DNA of 64,000 bases from Asterias amurensis (GCF_032118995.1 NC_092651.1:16555349-16619348); one strand, 5' to 3'. Shown: positions 1-12,794, numbered from the stretch's first letter. Made by a program: numbers and translations. The notes: generated from the letters alone by a model not told the origin.

Positions 1-262
1 ATTTGGGCTCAATTGGTCATCAAAGTTGCGAGAAAATGATGAAAGAAAAAACACCCTTGTTGGATGAATTTGTGTGCTTTCAGATAGGAATAAAAGACTT
101 TAAGCTAGAAGTCTTTTATTATTTTAGTGAGAAATTACCTCTTTCTCAAAAACTACGTTACTTCAAAGGGAGTCGCTTCCTACAATATTTTATACTATCA
201 ACAGCTCTCCAATGCTCATTACCAAGTAAGTTTTTAAGTTAATATTTGTTTTGAGTTATTAC
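1..262. repeat. MITE family I copy, cut by window edge
   Basis: Begins inside the family I body (GCTCAATTGGTCATC, CACCCTTGTTG, TGTGCTTTCAGAT, TTTCTCAAAAACTACGT) and ends near AGTTATTACCAA. It is a diverged copy without the family's perfect terminal sequence. Confidence 0.6.
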
Positions 263-574
263 CAAACATGTACCTTCCCTTTTTAAACTATCTTTAAAAA
301 GAAATTTGCTTACATTTTCCAGCGCCGTAATATTGAGAGAGCTACCACAACTTGCAACTTAAAGCCACTATCAGTCTTATACAATAGGGTACCGGAATAG
401 GAATCGCATTGAATTGTGCTGCATTTTGACAAAAAAATGGAATCCCCAAATTTTTAAACCAGATCAAAAGGCTTCAGGAATTTTTCTCCATTATTTATGC
501 AACTTTCTTGACCAATTGAGAAAAAATTTCCACATGTTATTGTAATGCATAATGTTGAGATACACCAAGTGAGG

Positions 575-1180
575 ATACTGGACTCTGACAATTATCAAAA
601 CTATACCCTGCCTTTAATTGAAAGTGAAATTAAACAAAATGAGAAAAATACATTTAAACCTACTGCCAATATTTGTTACTAGTTTTGTTGTTAAGTACCT
701 AAGTGGCCTTTGACAATCACCAAAAGTACAACCCTGTCCTTTTATTCAAAGTGAAAAAGATTATTTTTTTTTTGGCCTACTGCCAATAGCTGCTTTTGTG
801 ACAATTGCCAAAAGTACAACCCTGTACTGTGACAATTATCAAAAGTATACCCTGCTTTTAATTCAAGATGAACATACAAATTGAAAAAAAATATTTGTTT
901 GACCTACTGCCAATATTCATGACTGGGTCTTGTTAAGTTAACTTTGACAATCACCAAAAGTACAACCCTGTTCTTCAATTGAAGATGAATAAACAAATTC
1001 AACAAAAAATATAATTTGATGTACTGCCAATATTCGTTACTAGGTGTGATTAAGTTAACTTTGACAGTCACCAAAAGTACAACCCTGTCCTGTAAGAAAA
1101 TAAGTGAATTGAAAAAATGAAATAAAAAAATGTTTGCGTACTGCCAATATTCGTCACTAGGTCTTGTTAAGTTAACAGTC
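575..1180 (-). repeat. 117-bp tandem repeat made from the 3' end of SLC6 exon 5 and its splice donor, about 5 copies
   Basis: The string CTGCCAAT (reverse complement of the ATTGGCAG at the exon end) recurs at 1141, 1024, 907, 780 and 663, i.e. spacings of 117, 117, 127 and 117. Each unit carries the minus-strand exon end reading VNL(T/I)(R/T)PS(D/N/H)EYW and a GTAC or GTAG donor, followed by an intron-derived part containing ACTTTTGGTGATTGTCAAAG. The copy nearest the exon joins the real exon 5 and is the presumed source. Because 117 is 39 codons, the frame stays open through the first three copies, to about position 904. Confidence 0.9.
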
Positions 1181-4100
1181 TCCTCCTTTGTGTAGTTCAT
1201 TGAATCATTGAAGCAGTTTGCAGTGTTCCATTCATTATCACAGGTGGACCAAGGCAAGGGGCCTGTGGTACAGGAGCGAATCAGGTAATAGATCGCCCAC
1301 GCTATGATGACGTTGTAGTAGACGGCGACCAGAGCTGCAATTATGATCATACCTATGCCAACACCTGTTAGGGGTAACACAAAGAAGACAAGGTTTACAC
1401 CTTTGAACCGTGCCAGCAGGGCCCAATTTCACACAAATCCTTGCTTAGTAACATCAAATTACGGCAAAGACTCCACTCAATTGTTATGCTAAGTAAACAA
1501 CAGCTAAATACCAGTCACAAGCAATGTATATGGCTTGGAATTTTGGCCAATAACATGTGTAAAATAAGCAAGCTACTTTCGTGCTTAAGCAATTTTCTTG
1601 CTTAGGAAGCTCCATGAGATCTGGCCCAGGCCTGTAACCTGGGGCAGGTGCCTGGATTACAGCACCTCAGCAAGTAAGATTTTAAGGCAAGCTTCCCACC
1701 ATCATTATCTTCTTGTAAATCTGTGGACATTGTGTTTTGTGTCCTACAAAAATTACTGAAACCCTTTAAATGTCAGGGTTGTATTGTAACGTCCAGAATG
1801 GACACTTGCACACCTGTTAATTGAAAATCGTAACATATTCAAAAAAACAAAAAAACAAAACAAGACTCACCTGTGAACAAGGGACTGATCTTCCATACGG
1901 CAACAGCTCCCAAACTGGCAAACTGGCCAAATGCCATCTCCAAGTAGAAAAGAGGCAGCCCAGCAACGATTAACATGATGATATATGGAAAGAGGAAGGC
2001 TCCTAAATGGCGGGGAAAAAAGAAGTTTAAAACAAAATTACAACAGCTTCGTTGGCCCTTTTGAGGTTTGACACTAGCTATTGGATTGGAGTGCACTGTT
2101 TGGTTTGGGTGTATACAGACAAATTTACCCAAACCCAACAGTATCACATGAATGTGTTCACCATATATCAAAATAGCTTATTCCACGAACTAAATGTCAT
2201 TGGAACTCCTTGCCTTGTGCATGTTTCACAACCATACTCCATTTTTTATAAGGTTAGGTTTATCAATTATTAACTTGTTTTTCTAAACACATTCTAAGTG
2301 AAATGGTTCTCAAAATATTTTATCAAAAGCCACTGTACTTCTAATGAATCTAGTTTTTATTTCCATTCTTGTTAAGAGTAATGACCAAATGCACAGCAAG
2401 CTGGTAACTTAAAGGCAGTGGACACTATTGGTAGTTACTCAAAATAATTATCATCATAAATCCTTTCTTGATTACGAGTAATGTGGAGAGGTTGATAGTA
2501 TAAAACATTGTGAGAAACGGCTCCCTCTGAAGTGATGTAGTTTTCGAGAAAGAAGTAATTTTCCACGCATTTGATTTCGAGACCTCAAGTTTAGAATTTG
2601 AGGTCTCAAAATCAAGCATCAGAAAGCACACAACTTCGTGTGACAAGGGTGTTTTTTCTTTCATTATTATCTCGCAAATTCGATGACCGATTGAGCTCAA
2701 ATTTTCACAGGTTTGTTATTTTAAGCATATGTTGAGATACACCAACTGTGAAGGCTAGTCTTTGACAATTACCAATAGTGTCCACTGCCTTTAACTATAA
2801 TACTTGTCTATTGAATGGTGTATATATGTTATCTTTCTTTAATCATTGCGACTGATGGATCCTTTCAAGTATAAACAGTATTTTATATATTCTAGTCTAC
2901 TTGGTAAGACACTGCTCTAGAAATTGCAAAGGTCGTGGGTTCGAATCCCACTTGAGTAATATGCCAGTGAAAAAATGTTGTCACAGAGCTTAGGAAAGTA
3001 CTGAGTGTACACTGCTTACACACATCAGTGTATATGGGTATAAAACCAAAATTAATAATTATTCTTTATCCCTGATGCAAATTATTGACGTGAACAATAA
3101 CAAAAAACTTATGATTCTAATTCCAATTCAAAGTTTCCTTCTGTTAATTTTTTTTTCAGATTCAGTACTATAATTAGGTCTACCAAGAAAATCATCATTA
3201 TTTTGGGAAACTCACCACCTCCGTTTTCATAGCAAAGATAGGGGAATCTCCAGACGTTTCCAAGACCTACAGCAAACCCAATACAAGACAGGATGAAGTC
3301 GATTTGGCTCCCCCATGTCTCTCGTTTAGCATCATCATCCCCGTTGTAATCCAAACTCTCTGTGTCCTTGCCACCTTTGCCGTGTGCCTCGATGGCCTTT
3401 TTCTGTTCAAGAAAAAAATATATTGATAGTTTGACTTTTACAATTTAAAGCCATTGGACCCTTCGGTACAGTAAAAAATAGTTCACAGATTTAGAAATAA
3501 TTTACATGGTTTAGAGAAGGTAATGGTGAAAGACTTCTCTTGAAATATAAGTCCATGAAATGCTTTACTTTTTGAGAAAACAGTAAAACAAAACGAGAAT
3601 TACGGATTTATTTTAAACACATGTCATGACACGGCGAAACGCGCGGAAACAAGAGTGGGGTTTCCCGTTATTTTCTCCCGACTCCGATGACCGATTGAGC
3701 CTAAATTTTCACAGGTTTGTGTTTTATATATAAGTTGTGATACAGGAAGTGTTTGCAGTACCCACTGCTAAAACATTATGATTCGAACTTCCTCTAGCCA
3801 CCGAGCAATCTTGGTAGTCTAGTTAGTGTGACCCTGCACTAGAATTGCAAAGGTCGTGGGTTCAAATCCCATCCGAGTAAATATGCCTGTGGGCTCGGGT
3901 ACGTGCTGAGTAAGTGCTGAGTGCTCGGTGTATATGGGTAAAAAAAAACCAAAAAAAAAAAACCATATATTCTTTGTCCCTGATGCAAACTTAACATAAT
4001 TATATTAAATGTCTATCAAATAGTTTGCCTTATGTTGTCAAAGAAATTGTGTAGATTTTGTTTTAGAGACACTGGACACTATCGGTAATTATCAAGGACC

Positions 4101-7100
4101 AGTATTCTCATCACTGCTGTATCTTAACATATTAAGCATAAAATAACAAATCTGTGAAAATTTGAGCTCAATGGGTCATCAAATTTTTAAAGAAAATAAT
4201 GAACCCTTCTTGTGTGCTTTCAGATGCAAAACAAAAAGCTTAAGCTGAGGTATTTTATTATTTGTGTGAAAAATAACATCTTTCTCAAAAACTATGTTAC
4301 TTCAGAGGAATACGTTTCTCACAATGTTTAATACAATCAACAGCTCTCCCTTGCTAGTTACCAAGTAAGTTTTTATGCTAACAATTATTTGGAGAAATTA
4401 CCAACAGTGTCCAGGCAATGTGTTAAAACTGTTTCAGATCCAGTTTTGATCGTCAAATTATGCCTCTTTTAAAAAAAAAAGGAAATTCACACTTGACTCA
4501 CACCCAATGTACACACACACGGCTTATGACCGCTCAGATAACAAGTGTTTACTCACAAACAAACAAAACACAACCAATTGACATCCAAGATAAATTTGTA
4601 TTTTGTGTTAGCTTTAGCTGAACAAACGAAGGGGACATTTTTATAACGGTCAAATTCAGCCGAATCTATTCTTTTTAAACTGCCGTTAAATGGAAAATCC
4701 ATAAAGGCAGTGCAGTGTCTCTGCGGCCGGACTTTGTGTGTACAGAGTCAGGCCGTGGGTATCGCCGTATCCATCCGTTTTACCTAAATTCAATACTTTT
4801 AAAGGGACACACCGGCTCACCGTTTACGCAATTTAGGGGTGTAGAATCATAAATAATGTTTTTATAGATGGTTGCTGTAAAAACAGTCATCAAAATGTCA
4901 CGTATTTAGCGAAAAATGATTTTAAAAAACCAAAGCGGTCATATAACAAGCTTCCATTACACGGACTATTTGAATGTGAATCTTACGTTAGATTTTTTTA
5001 CCATTATTTAAATTTTGTAGCGATAATTTGAATACATGATCTTTTTCGTCAATTATTCGTAAATAATTTTGTAAAAAAAAGATTTAAATTTGGTTAAGTA
5101 AGTTACTTTTAGACGGCTGAAAGTAAAACTAGCCCGGAAGGTCACGTGATTGTTTGTACCACTTTTTGGTAAGAACAATCACGCGACCTGCGTTTTTGTC
5201 TTAAAATGGTCAAAAACGGCTAAATTTGATGTTTTTTTAGGACTGTTCTTCTTCATTCCTGGAAGACCGTTGAAGTCATATGTTAGTCTATTTTGTAGCC
5301 CAAATAGCCCAATTCGGCCGGTGTGTCCCTTTAATGACAATAAACCAGAACTGACAGCTTTGTGTCTGAAATGCTGTTAAAGAGAAAATTGTATCCATCC
5401 ATTCCAAATAATTGCGTTCATTTTCAAATTAACTTTTATTATTTTAAGGTTTGTTCTTATCTTAAAAAACAAACAAAACATATGGGTTCTAATCCCGGCG
5501 GACTGGCCGATCGCTTTTCTCAAGTTCATTCGTGTTTTATCTGTTGAACAGAGTTCGGATTTTTGGTTTTTTAATTTTTTTTTGAGAATCGAACAAGAAC
5601 AACATAAAGGGAAGGCGAGAAAGGAGTTTCCCATCAAACCCTAATCTGATATAATAGGGACTGAATAAACAATCCACAAGGTGTCCCAGTCGGGATTCAA
5701 ACCGATGGCCTGATGAGAGGCAAGCTAACGAACCAACCTAACCAACCCGTTTTGGGCCTCCATATTACTTCAATCATGCAACAGTAAATCCGATTTTAAT
5801 GTCATTTTCAACTCAAATGATAAACTTTAGTCAAATGTTACTTCGAAACTGAAAAGTGGATAGCGCAATGTAAAAATAATATATGCAACGGTCCTTCGAA
5901 GGAGGCTTCAAATTCAGATTATCCGTTCAGCTGAAAGATATGTAATAACTATATGCTGGACCCTTGGGGGAGGGGGGGGGGGGTCGAATACAACAACGAA
6001 CTAAGCCACTGAAAAACAGTTTTCAGTGTGAATAAAACCAAATTACTGTTTGAAACCCGTTTGCGTGACAATAACGATCTACATGTACACGTCAATGCAG
6101 CACAACTCTCAGCAACAAATCTACACACTTCGGTTTGACTATGTTCACTCAGTGTCCATTCTGTCCATTTTCTGAGTCTATTTGTTCACCTGTTTTGCGC
6201 CTTTTCATATGTTTTTTGTATGTTCCCTTTGTGCTTATCTCCCCACCATGGCGTGACCATGGCGTGACTTTCTGAAATATAATTTCGTTGATCGAGCGAT
6301 GTCGAACAGTGGGAATTTTTTTGACAAAGATCGATCGAGCGCACGATCATTTGGTGGATTTCCTTTTAAATACAACTTTTTGTCTACGAAAACGTATGGC
6401 ATTTATAAATGGTATACAAAACTGGTAGCTATTACCTTTATTTTGATTTATACAAAAACCAATTACACTTTTAACGTGAGGTTGCCTCTGAAAATACAAA
6501 CAAAAATTTGTTTGTATGGTAACGTTGAACATTGCGGGCTCCAGACAGAACCTTGTAAAAGTGTTTAGGGAATAAGACATAATATGGCAAACTCACGAAA
6601 GAAAAACAAACGCTGTTCTTGCGACACTATTGCATTTTTCGCGACCACAGCTGTGACAATCTGTGCCCAATTTCATGGCCTCTGCTTACCGCCGAACTCG
6701 CTTACAATAACCATTCCCCGCTTACTGTGCAACAACCGAATTTCTGCGCTAGCTATAAGCGAAGAATATACCTTAATCATAGTAAAGGTGAGTTTGCACG
6801 CTCACAAGCAAAATTTCTCCGCTAACCCGTGAAATACGCCTGACAAAGCGCAGAATTCCCTGCTTTCTTAAGCGCCGATTTTTGCTGACGATAAGCAGAG
6901 CCATGAAATAGACCCTTCCCATGAAATATGTAAATTGTACATAGCGCGTGCGCACTAACGTTTTGGTTAGCAAAATGGGGGAAAATCGCGCTGTTTTGTG
7001 CACAGCTAATGGGTGCGTGACGCAGACGCGATTGCACGTCTGCTTATTGGCCAACCAACGGGGTATGTACGCATGCGTGAATGTAATAAGCATATTTCAT

Positions 7101-9538
7101 GGGAAGGGTCCATTGGGCCACTCCTTACGTCTCTAATATAGACCGAGCAAGTCTCGGGCGTATTCGAACTTCCGGGACTAAGCAGGCTCCAACCACAATG
7201 AGTTTTTCGAGTGCGCAATTTAATTTAATTAAATGTTACTGAATTTAATTTAATCGCTTCTTCAACCTTGGCTATATAGTTTGACTATGTTTTTCGTTTG
7301 AAGAATTGTGTATAAATAAAATTGAGAAAGAACATTTTATTTTAATAAAAAAAATACAGTTTTCAAATATTAACCACAATGGCCGGAGGTCATTGGTTCA
7401 ACTCCTGCTCTGAACAATTGTCTCTTCGTTCAACCCCAAATAAAATAAAAAACAAATACAGTCTTCGTTTGATTTGTTTTCTCGCTTTCGAAACACGGCA
7501 GTCTCCGTCGGTTATTTTGAAATCGGACTGCACTTTTTTGTTCGGTAAGGCGTAGTCTTAAGTCGGAGCTGAAACCAAAGTCTTGCACGTTTTCGACAAG
7601 GCCCATCAATGAGAGCATATAATATTCCTCACATGATGCCCTGTGGGGGTAAGTTGGTGTGAAAATGATCTGCCAACTACTGGCATAGAAAACAGATCTC
7701 GAACCATTCAAAGTAATTTAAAGTACAAATAAATGCAGATTTTGTTCAGTTGTCAGGAAACAATAGTAATTTATATCATTGCAGTAAACACAGCCTTTGG
7801 AGTGGCTGGTTTCTGTTACAGAGCAGGTTTACGCCAATAAGTGAATTGTAGACACTTTGGCACCATTGTCTTTTCAAATTGATTGCACGACTACACGCTC
7901 TCTCATGAAACGGGTTTAAATCAATGTTAACTCCCATATTTCCAAAACGTAATTATCCAATGAACATTTTTGAAACTAGGTAGTGTAAAGTGGTATCAAT
8001 AACACTACAATGTTCACAGTCATTATGTACCCTCACTTTGGGTGGGAACGCATGGTGAGGAAACAATGTTGCTAACTATGCAAGATCAAGCGAACTATTC
8101 GGATTTAAAAAAGAAAATCTAAGTTACTTATTGACTATAGTGCAGTAGCGACTGATGGCAGTCCTTTGCAAATCGTTGGTGTGTAACATTAACAATAAAC
8201 ATTTTCTTAAATGCACAACAAAATAAATACCAACATTTGTTTTATGAAAAAAAATTCAAATTATGGTGTATACTACCCAACTGTATTTTTCTAAGTTGTT
8301 GGTATATAGCCAACGTTTCTTGTTGACACGAGTATGACAACCTTGCATTGTTGACGTTGAATGCAAACCGACACACCTTTGTGGGGTGTTTTCTCAAGCC
8401 AGCTAACTACAGCATAGACCTATGGGACCAAAAAACTCACCAGAAAAAGAAAAACAAGTTATGCGTTTGCTTTATATATTATGTTGTTGTAACCGGATAA
8501 AAGGGAATAGGGTCTTTGATGACGTAGGGTCTCGCGTTCGAGAATACCAAGTCCCAAAATGATCACAACCCCGAATAATTCCAAACGTCGTCTTCTCCAC
8601 GTTTTTGTCAACTTGTGTAACCTTCACAGTTTTCATATAATATATAAATGCACATTTCCTTTTCGAATAAGAAAAACTAACAAACATGCGCAAAACCCGA
8701 AACAAAACTTAAAGACACTGGACACTATTGGTAATTGTCAAAGACCAGTCTTCTCTCTTGGTGTATCTCAACATGTACATAAAATAACAAACCTGTGAAT
8801 TTGAGCTCAATCGGTCGTTGAAGTTGCGAGATAAATTAATAAAAGAAACAACACCCTTGTCACACGAAGTTGTGTGCTTTCAGATGCTTGATTTCGAAAC
8901 CTCAAATTCTAAACTTGAGGTCTCGAAATCAAATTCGTGGAAAATTACTTCTTTCTTGAAAACTACGTCACTTCAGAGGGAGCCGTTTCTCACAATGTTT
9001 TATACCATCAACCTCTCCCCATTACTCGTTACCAAGTCAGGTTTTATGATAATAATTATTTTGAGTAATTACCAATAGTGTCCACTGCCTTTAACCTGTA
9101 CATTTTAACATTGGAGTAATTTGGTTATTAATGTAAAATAATTTTAAACCAAATACCAAGCTATAGGATGGCGTATAGTGATCTGCAGGAGACATTCGTA
9201 GAAAATTTTTAGAACATTTTGTGAAACAAAAAGATGTGTTGTAAATGTATCATATAAAGTGTTCTTCGTAACGTTCTTCGTATTCTTCATAATGGCAAAC
9301 AAACGAACAAACAACCAAAGGAACAAAAAAGGGAAATCACCATCACTCCGGGATCTTCTTCATCAAAGCTAAAAGTAAAACAATTTGGCATGTCACTCAT
9401 TTAGAGACAAATCTCTAAAAATCTGTCTGTATTAAACCTTTACAAAAGATAGTTAAACCATTAAAACGGCTGCCAGATTTTAATCAGCATAACTCCAAAT
9501 CAAGAAACAAAAAAAAACACACAATGCACTTACCTCAT
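1142..9538 (-). CDS. SLC6: SLC6-family Na+/Cl- dependent transporter, glycine-transporter-like, N-terminal half (gene continues beyond left edge)
   Basis: Membrane symporter that would take up a neurotransmitter or amino acid with Na+ and Cl-. Coding exons on the minus strand: 9538-9534 (5 nt, ATGAG), 9368-9341, 3402-3216, 2002-1871 and 1364-1142. All have AG/GT borders and the phases close. The N-terminus reads [19 protein letters not shown]. Exon 3 holds TM1 with the signature [20 protein letters not shown] (Na+/Cl- and substrate site). Exon 4 holds TM2 ([19 protein letters not shown], then [19 protein letters not shown]). Exon 5 holds TM3 ([20 protein letters not shown]) and extracellular loop 2, with the conserved [12 protein letters not shown] cysteines and N-glycosylation sequons (NDS, NYT, NLT). 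Recalled similarity is highest to GlyT1/SLC6A9 around FGQFAS and YYNVI, so a glycine transporter is likely, but the substrate residues of TM6 and TM8 are outside the window. The 3' end of exon 5 is tandemly duplicated (663-1180). The first ATG (9542) reads MDEL-stop after splicing; the ATG at 9538 gives the open frame. Confidence 0.9.
1662..1774. repeat. MITE family IV, right-end fragment
   Basis: Contains ACAGCACCTCAGCAAGTA, CTGTGGACATTGTGTTTTG and ends AAACCCTTTAAA. It matches fragments at 11805-11905, 22836-22962 and, in opposite orientation, 50654-50840. It lies in an SLC6 intron. Confidence 0.6.
2409..2794. mobile_element. MITE family I, full-length, TTAA-flanked
   Basis: Bounded by TTAA on both sides, with terminal inverted repeats AAGGCAGTGGACACTATT and its complement, about 386 bp. 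An internal palindrome is built on GATTTCGAGACCTCAA / TTGAGGTCTCGAAATC. No coding capacity, so it is non-autonomous. TTAA target duplication is typical of piggyBac-like transposases; the superfamily is inference. Sits in an SLC6 intron. Confidence 0.85.
2882..3080 (+). mobile_element. tRNA-derived SINE, family S1
   Basis: Polymerase III-like boxes are visible: A-box-like TAGTCTACTTGGTAAGAC and B-box GGTTCGAATCCC, followed by a conserved tail ending in ATATTCTTTATCCC-type sequence. Related copies lie at 3795-3985 (plus), 27358-27556 (minus) and 53600-53885 (minus). It is not a tRNA gene, because the cloverleaf is degenerate and a shared non-tRNA tail follows. Confidence 0.75.
3445..3772. mobile_element. 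MITE family II, left end intact, right end decayed
   Basis: Starts TTAAAGCCATTGGACCCTTCGG and carries the family body (GGTAATGGTGAAAGACTTCTC, CATGACACGGCGAAACG, TTTTCTCCCGACTCCGATG). The better-preserved copies are 22959-23329 and 61403-61774. Confidence 0.75.
3795..3985 (+). mobile_element. tRNA-derived SINE, family S1
   Basis: Same A-box-like (TAGTCTAGTTAGTGTGACC), B-box (GGGTTCAAATCCC) and tail as 2882-3080, with an A-rich stretch near 3940-3962. Confidence 0.7.
4066..4425. repeat. MITE family I, diverged copy
   Basis: Runs from GAGACACTGGACACTATCGG to ACCAACAGTGTCCAGG, with the family I interior (TTGAGCTCAATGGGTCATC, CTTTCTCAAAAACTATG). Confidence 0.65.
4799..5334. mobile_element. MITE family V, TTAA-flanked, about 536 bp
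   Basis: TTAA at 4799-4802 and 5331-5334, with perfect inverted ends AAAGGGACACACCGGC / GCCGGTGTGTCCCTTT. Inside, GGTCACGTGATTGTTTGTACC and a near-inverse CAATCACGCGACC form a second palindrome containing a CACGTG E-box. No coding capacity. It lies in the large intron between SLC6 exons 2 and 3. Confidence 0.85.
6657..7112. mobile_element. two abutting MITE-like inverted-repeat elements
   Basis: The first (about 6657-6909) starts TGCCCAATTTCATGGC and ends GCAGAGCCATGAAATA. The second (6910-7110) has perfect 20-bp inverted ends beginning GACCCTTCCCATGAAATA. No target duplication is clear. Both are in an SLC6 intron. Confidence 0.6.
8709..9094. mobile_element. MITE family I, full-length, TTAA-flanked
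   Basis: TTAA at 8709 and 9091, TIRs GACACTGGACACTATTGG and AATAGTGTCCACTGCC, internal palindrome around GATTTCGAAACCTC. Located in the intron just downstream of SLC6 exon 2. Confidence 0.85.
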
Positions 9539-9892
9539 CCATGGTGTCGCTAATAACTGTCTTACAGTAACACAGGTCTATAAGCAATTAAAATCACGAC
9601 CACTACCCTCGAGCAAGTTTGGCCTTATGAAATCAAGTAGTGACACACACACGCGTCTTCATTGCGCAGGTTAAGTTTATTGTCATTATACAAATCTGCA
9701 TAGACCTATACTAATACAACCCGCAGCTATAGATTGTATACATAACTCTTTACACACCCAAAGTACGCTGTTTGTTTGGTCACAACTTATTCACGTGTAT
9801 AGGTTTACATTTCAAATTTTATGGCAATACGATAGCGGAGAACACCTTTTGTTGACGAGAAGTCACTAGGGTTTTTTCTTTCCCCTTTTTGT

Positions 9893-10690
9893 TAAAGGCA
9901 CTGACTGGACACGTTTGGTAATTGTCAAATACCAGTATTATAACTTGGTCTATCCCAATATATGCATTCAACAACAAACCTTTTATTATTATGATTATTA
10001 TTTATTATTATTATTTATTCGGCATAAAAACACAATATACAAAGTACAAACATATACAGTACAAAACAAAAGCCAGGGACATATGCCTGGAATTAAAAAA
10101 GTTTACCTGAAAACTGTAGCCCGAAGGCCTTCAATTCCAATATCCCTGGGCATATATTACAAATCTATAATTATTTACAATAAATCTATAAAGACATTAA
10201 GAACATTAAGACAAAAACAGAAAGATAATTAAAAGCAGGGACGCAGAATAAGTAAAAATGCAGAATAGCCCCACCCCTCCCATCAGGCAAATAATAAACT
10301 TAACCAGCAATAAAGAAACATAAGAATGAAAAATTGGCAAGAGACACACAGGTTTTGAACCTTTGAGGTTTTCAGGTTTTCAGGTTTTGAGGTTTTATGT
10401 TGACTCAATTGGTCATCGAAAATGCAATAGAATAAAAAATTTAAAAAAAAACACCCTTGTTGCACAAATTTCTGTTATTTCATATGCCGAATAAAAGGCT
10501 TCAGCCGTGAAGTCCTTTAATGTTTTAGTGAGAAATTAACCTTTTCTCAAAAAACAAGTTCCTTCAGAGGGAGCCGTTTCTCACAATGTGTTATACTGTC
10601 AACGGCTACCCATTGCTCGTTGAAGTTATATGCCAACAATCATTCCGAGTAACTATCTAGAGCATTTAAATTTTGAGATATCAAGTATAC
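9893..10690. repeat. MITE family I interrupted by an unidentified A/T-rich insertion
   Basis: The left end, GGCACTGACTGGACACGTTTGG, and the right part, from about 10395 (GACTCAATTGGTCATCG) to 10660, belong to family I. The middle (about 9975-10390) starts with TTATTATTATT and contains a hairpin built on CATATGCCTGGAATT / AATTCCAATATCCCTGG. The insert's family was not recognised. Confidence 0.5.
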
Positions 10691-10905
10691 GAAAGGGGGT
10701 TAAAGTAAAAACATTCATAACATTACCGCACCCAAATCGTGCGACTTGACAACAATAACTTAACACATTCATGAAGCAATGTTTGGTTGACCAAAACGAG
10801 AGTCTGCCTCCCGAATTTTTCGCGACTAATATTATAGTTATGCAAACTCAAGTTGATTGTCCCTATTCACATCAAATTTACACGAGAGCTCAACAAGGCA
10901 GGCCA

Positions 10906-11268
10906 TTAAAGAAACACGTTGCCTTGGATCGTTCGAGTTGGTCTTTGAAAAGCTTTCTGTAACCGTTTGTTATAAAATGAATATGGGTATAGAGAGAATA
11001 CAATGATCCACACAAGTATCACTCGAAATTGCGTGGTTTTCTTTTTACCTCGTCGACTAACACGGTCGGCCATTTATGGAAGTCAAATTTTGGTTAGTTC
11101 GCGACGGTAAAAAGAAAACCATGCACGCGATTTCGAGGCATATTTCTGTGCAATTTTGAGTGATACTTATGTGGATCATTGTATTCTACTTTTAAAACAT
11201 ACTTCTAACCATATGCATTACATAACAAACGGTTTCAAAGTTCGATCCAAGGCAACGTGTTCCTTTAA
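10906..11268. mobile_element. MITE family III, palindromic, TTAA-flanked
   Basis: Ends TTAAAGAAACACGTTGCCTT and AAGGCAACGTGTTCCTTTAA. The arms carry TGCGTGGTTTTCTTTTTACC and its inverse near the centre. Same family as 19245-19634 and the single-arm copy 18034-18239. Confidence 0.8.
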
Positions 11269-12794
11269 ACACGAGACCTTTGCACCTTAGGTGTTAAAGC
11301 CGGTGGCAGGAGATTCTGTCACCGAATTTTTGTTCACTCAATCTGGTTAATTTTGCACAAACTTCTTCTGACAGCGCCCTCTTTTAAACCATCCTCCTCC
11401 AGCCCATGTCAATTTCCCATAATAGGGGACATTGATCTCTGGTGGACAGAATTCTGTGGATGGACAGAATTCCCTGGGGCACAGGTAAGAGTGCATCCAA
11501 TCCACAAAATGAACTCCCATGGCAGACAGTGCAAAATCATAAATATTAAAATAAAAAAAAAACCAAAAAATACTTTTAAGTCTCACAGCTTTTTACCGTA
11601 AATGGAAAATTATTCATCGACTCTGGAACTTTAATCCTCTGCTCAATTTAATATGGTGAGTTCCTTGGGCCATCGAGTTATCCCCCTCCAAGCCAAAAAA
11701 AAAAAAAAAAGAAACCCGCACCAGTCATTTTCCAAACGTCCGACGAGCATAAATCTTGAAAAATTTCCCTACCATACCACCTCTCAGCAACAGGATAATT
11801 ATTTAGGGCCTATGTCATCCAAAATACATCAAGTGCATATCATAATCTTCAATGTAAATCTGTGGACATTGTGTTTTGTGTTAGGAAAAAGTACATAGAA
11901 CCTTTAATTACCGTCACAAAAAGTTCTTCTGAACTTAGTTTGAAGCTATAGGCCCGTGATACATCACGGAGGCAACGAAGGCGATTTTCCTCATGTTATA
12001 GAGTACCCTACGTCAGGTAGAAAATGCATTGGTGCCCTTGCCCTTTCAAAAACGAAACATTTATACAGGCCTGCACATATAGGCTATAGCTTTTTGTTAT
12101 TCTGGCCTACTTATAACTCCAAAGATTGAAGAAACAAACAAATGAAAAAGTAATGCATTGCTTTATTTATTTATTTATTTATTTTCGAGCGAGAGAGGTC
12201 ACGATGCCTTTCACTGAGGTTGTGGTGTTCAATGATGCGTTGTGTGCAGGGAATATAATTTTGTGTAGATTTTCCCTCATGCGTCAAGTCTGACCTAATT
12301 TTTTTCAAGGCCAATAAATAGAACTATAGGCCTCTACACGAACTTAACGTCTAACAAACGAAAAAGCAGGTGCAACTCAGTGCTGCTTGGTGGTAAGCAA
12401 TTCAAGTATGTGAAGGGCAATGTCACACCACACACCAAGCATTGTACATCAAAAAGCAGGCAACCTCTTCCAGGCAATATCCTAGAAGAAAAGGCATTCA
12501 CATTTGAATTTTCACATTTTTTTTTCCCTAGCCTGGGCCCAATTTCATAGCGCTGCTTAGCGGCCAATTTTGTGCTTACTGTGCAATTTCTCTTTCATAG
12601 CGCTGCTAACCGTGTTAAGCACACGAAAAGGCATGTTAACCTTCCGGTGCTGACGGCACGAAAATGAATGACGTCACAATGCAAATCCACGGTAAACACG
12701 CAATGGCCGCCTAATTTATATGTTACTCTGTGAAATACTAACCATATGCTTTTTATAACAAACGGTTATAAACGCTTTTGAAAGACAACGTGTT

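Noticed and set aside
3-242. 79-codon open frame at the left edge
   Set aside because: It lies wholly within a MITE family I copy; similar frames recur in other copies with no conserved protein.
11347-11601. Overlapping 79- and 82-codon open frames on both strands
   Set aside because: No recognisable domain, no splice partners, and the sequence looks like ordinary spacer.
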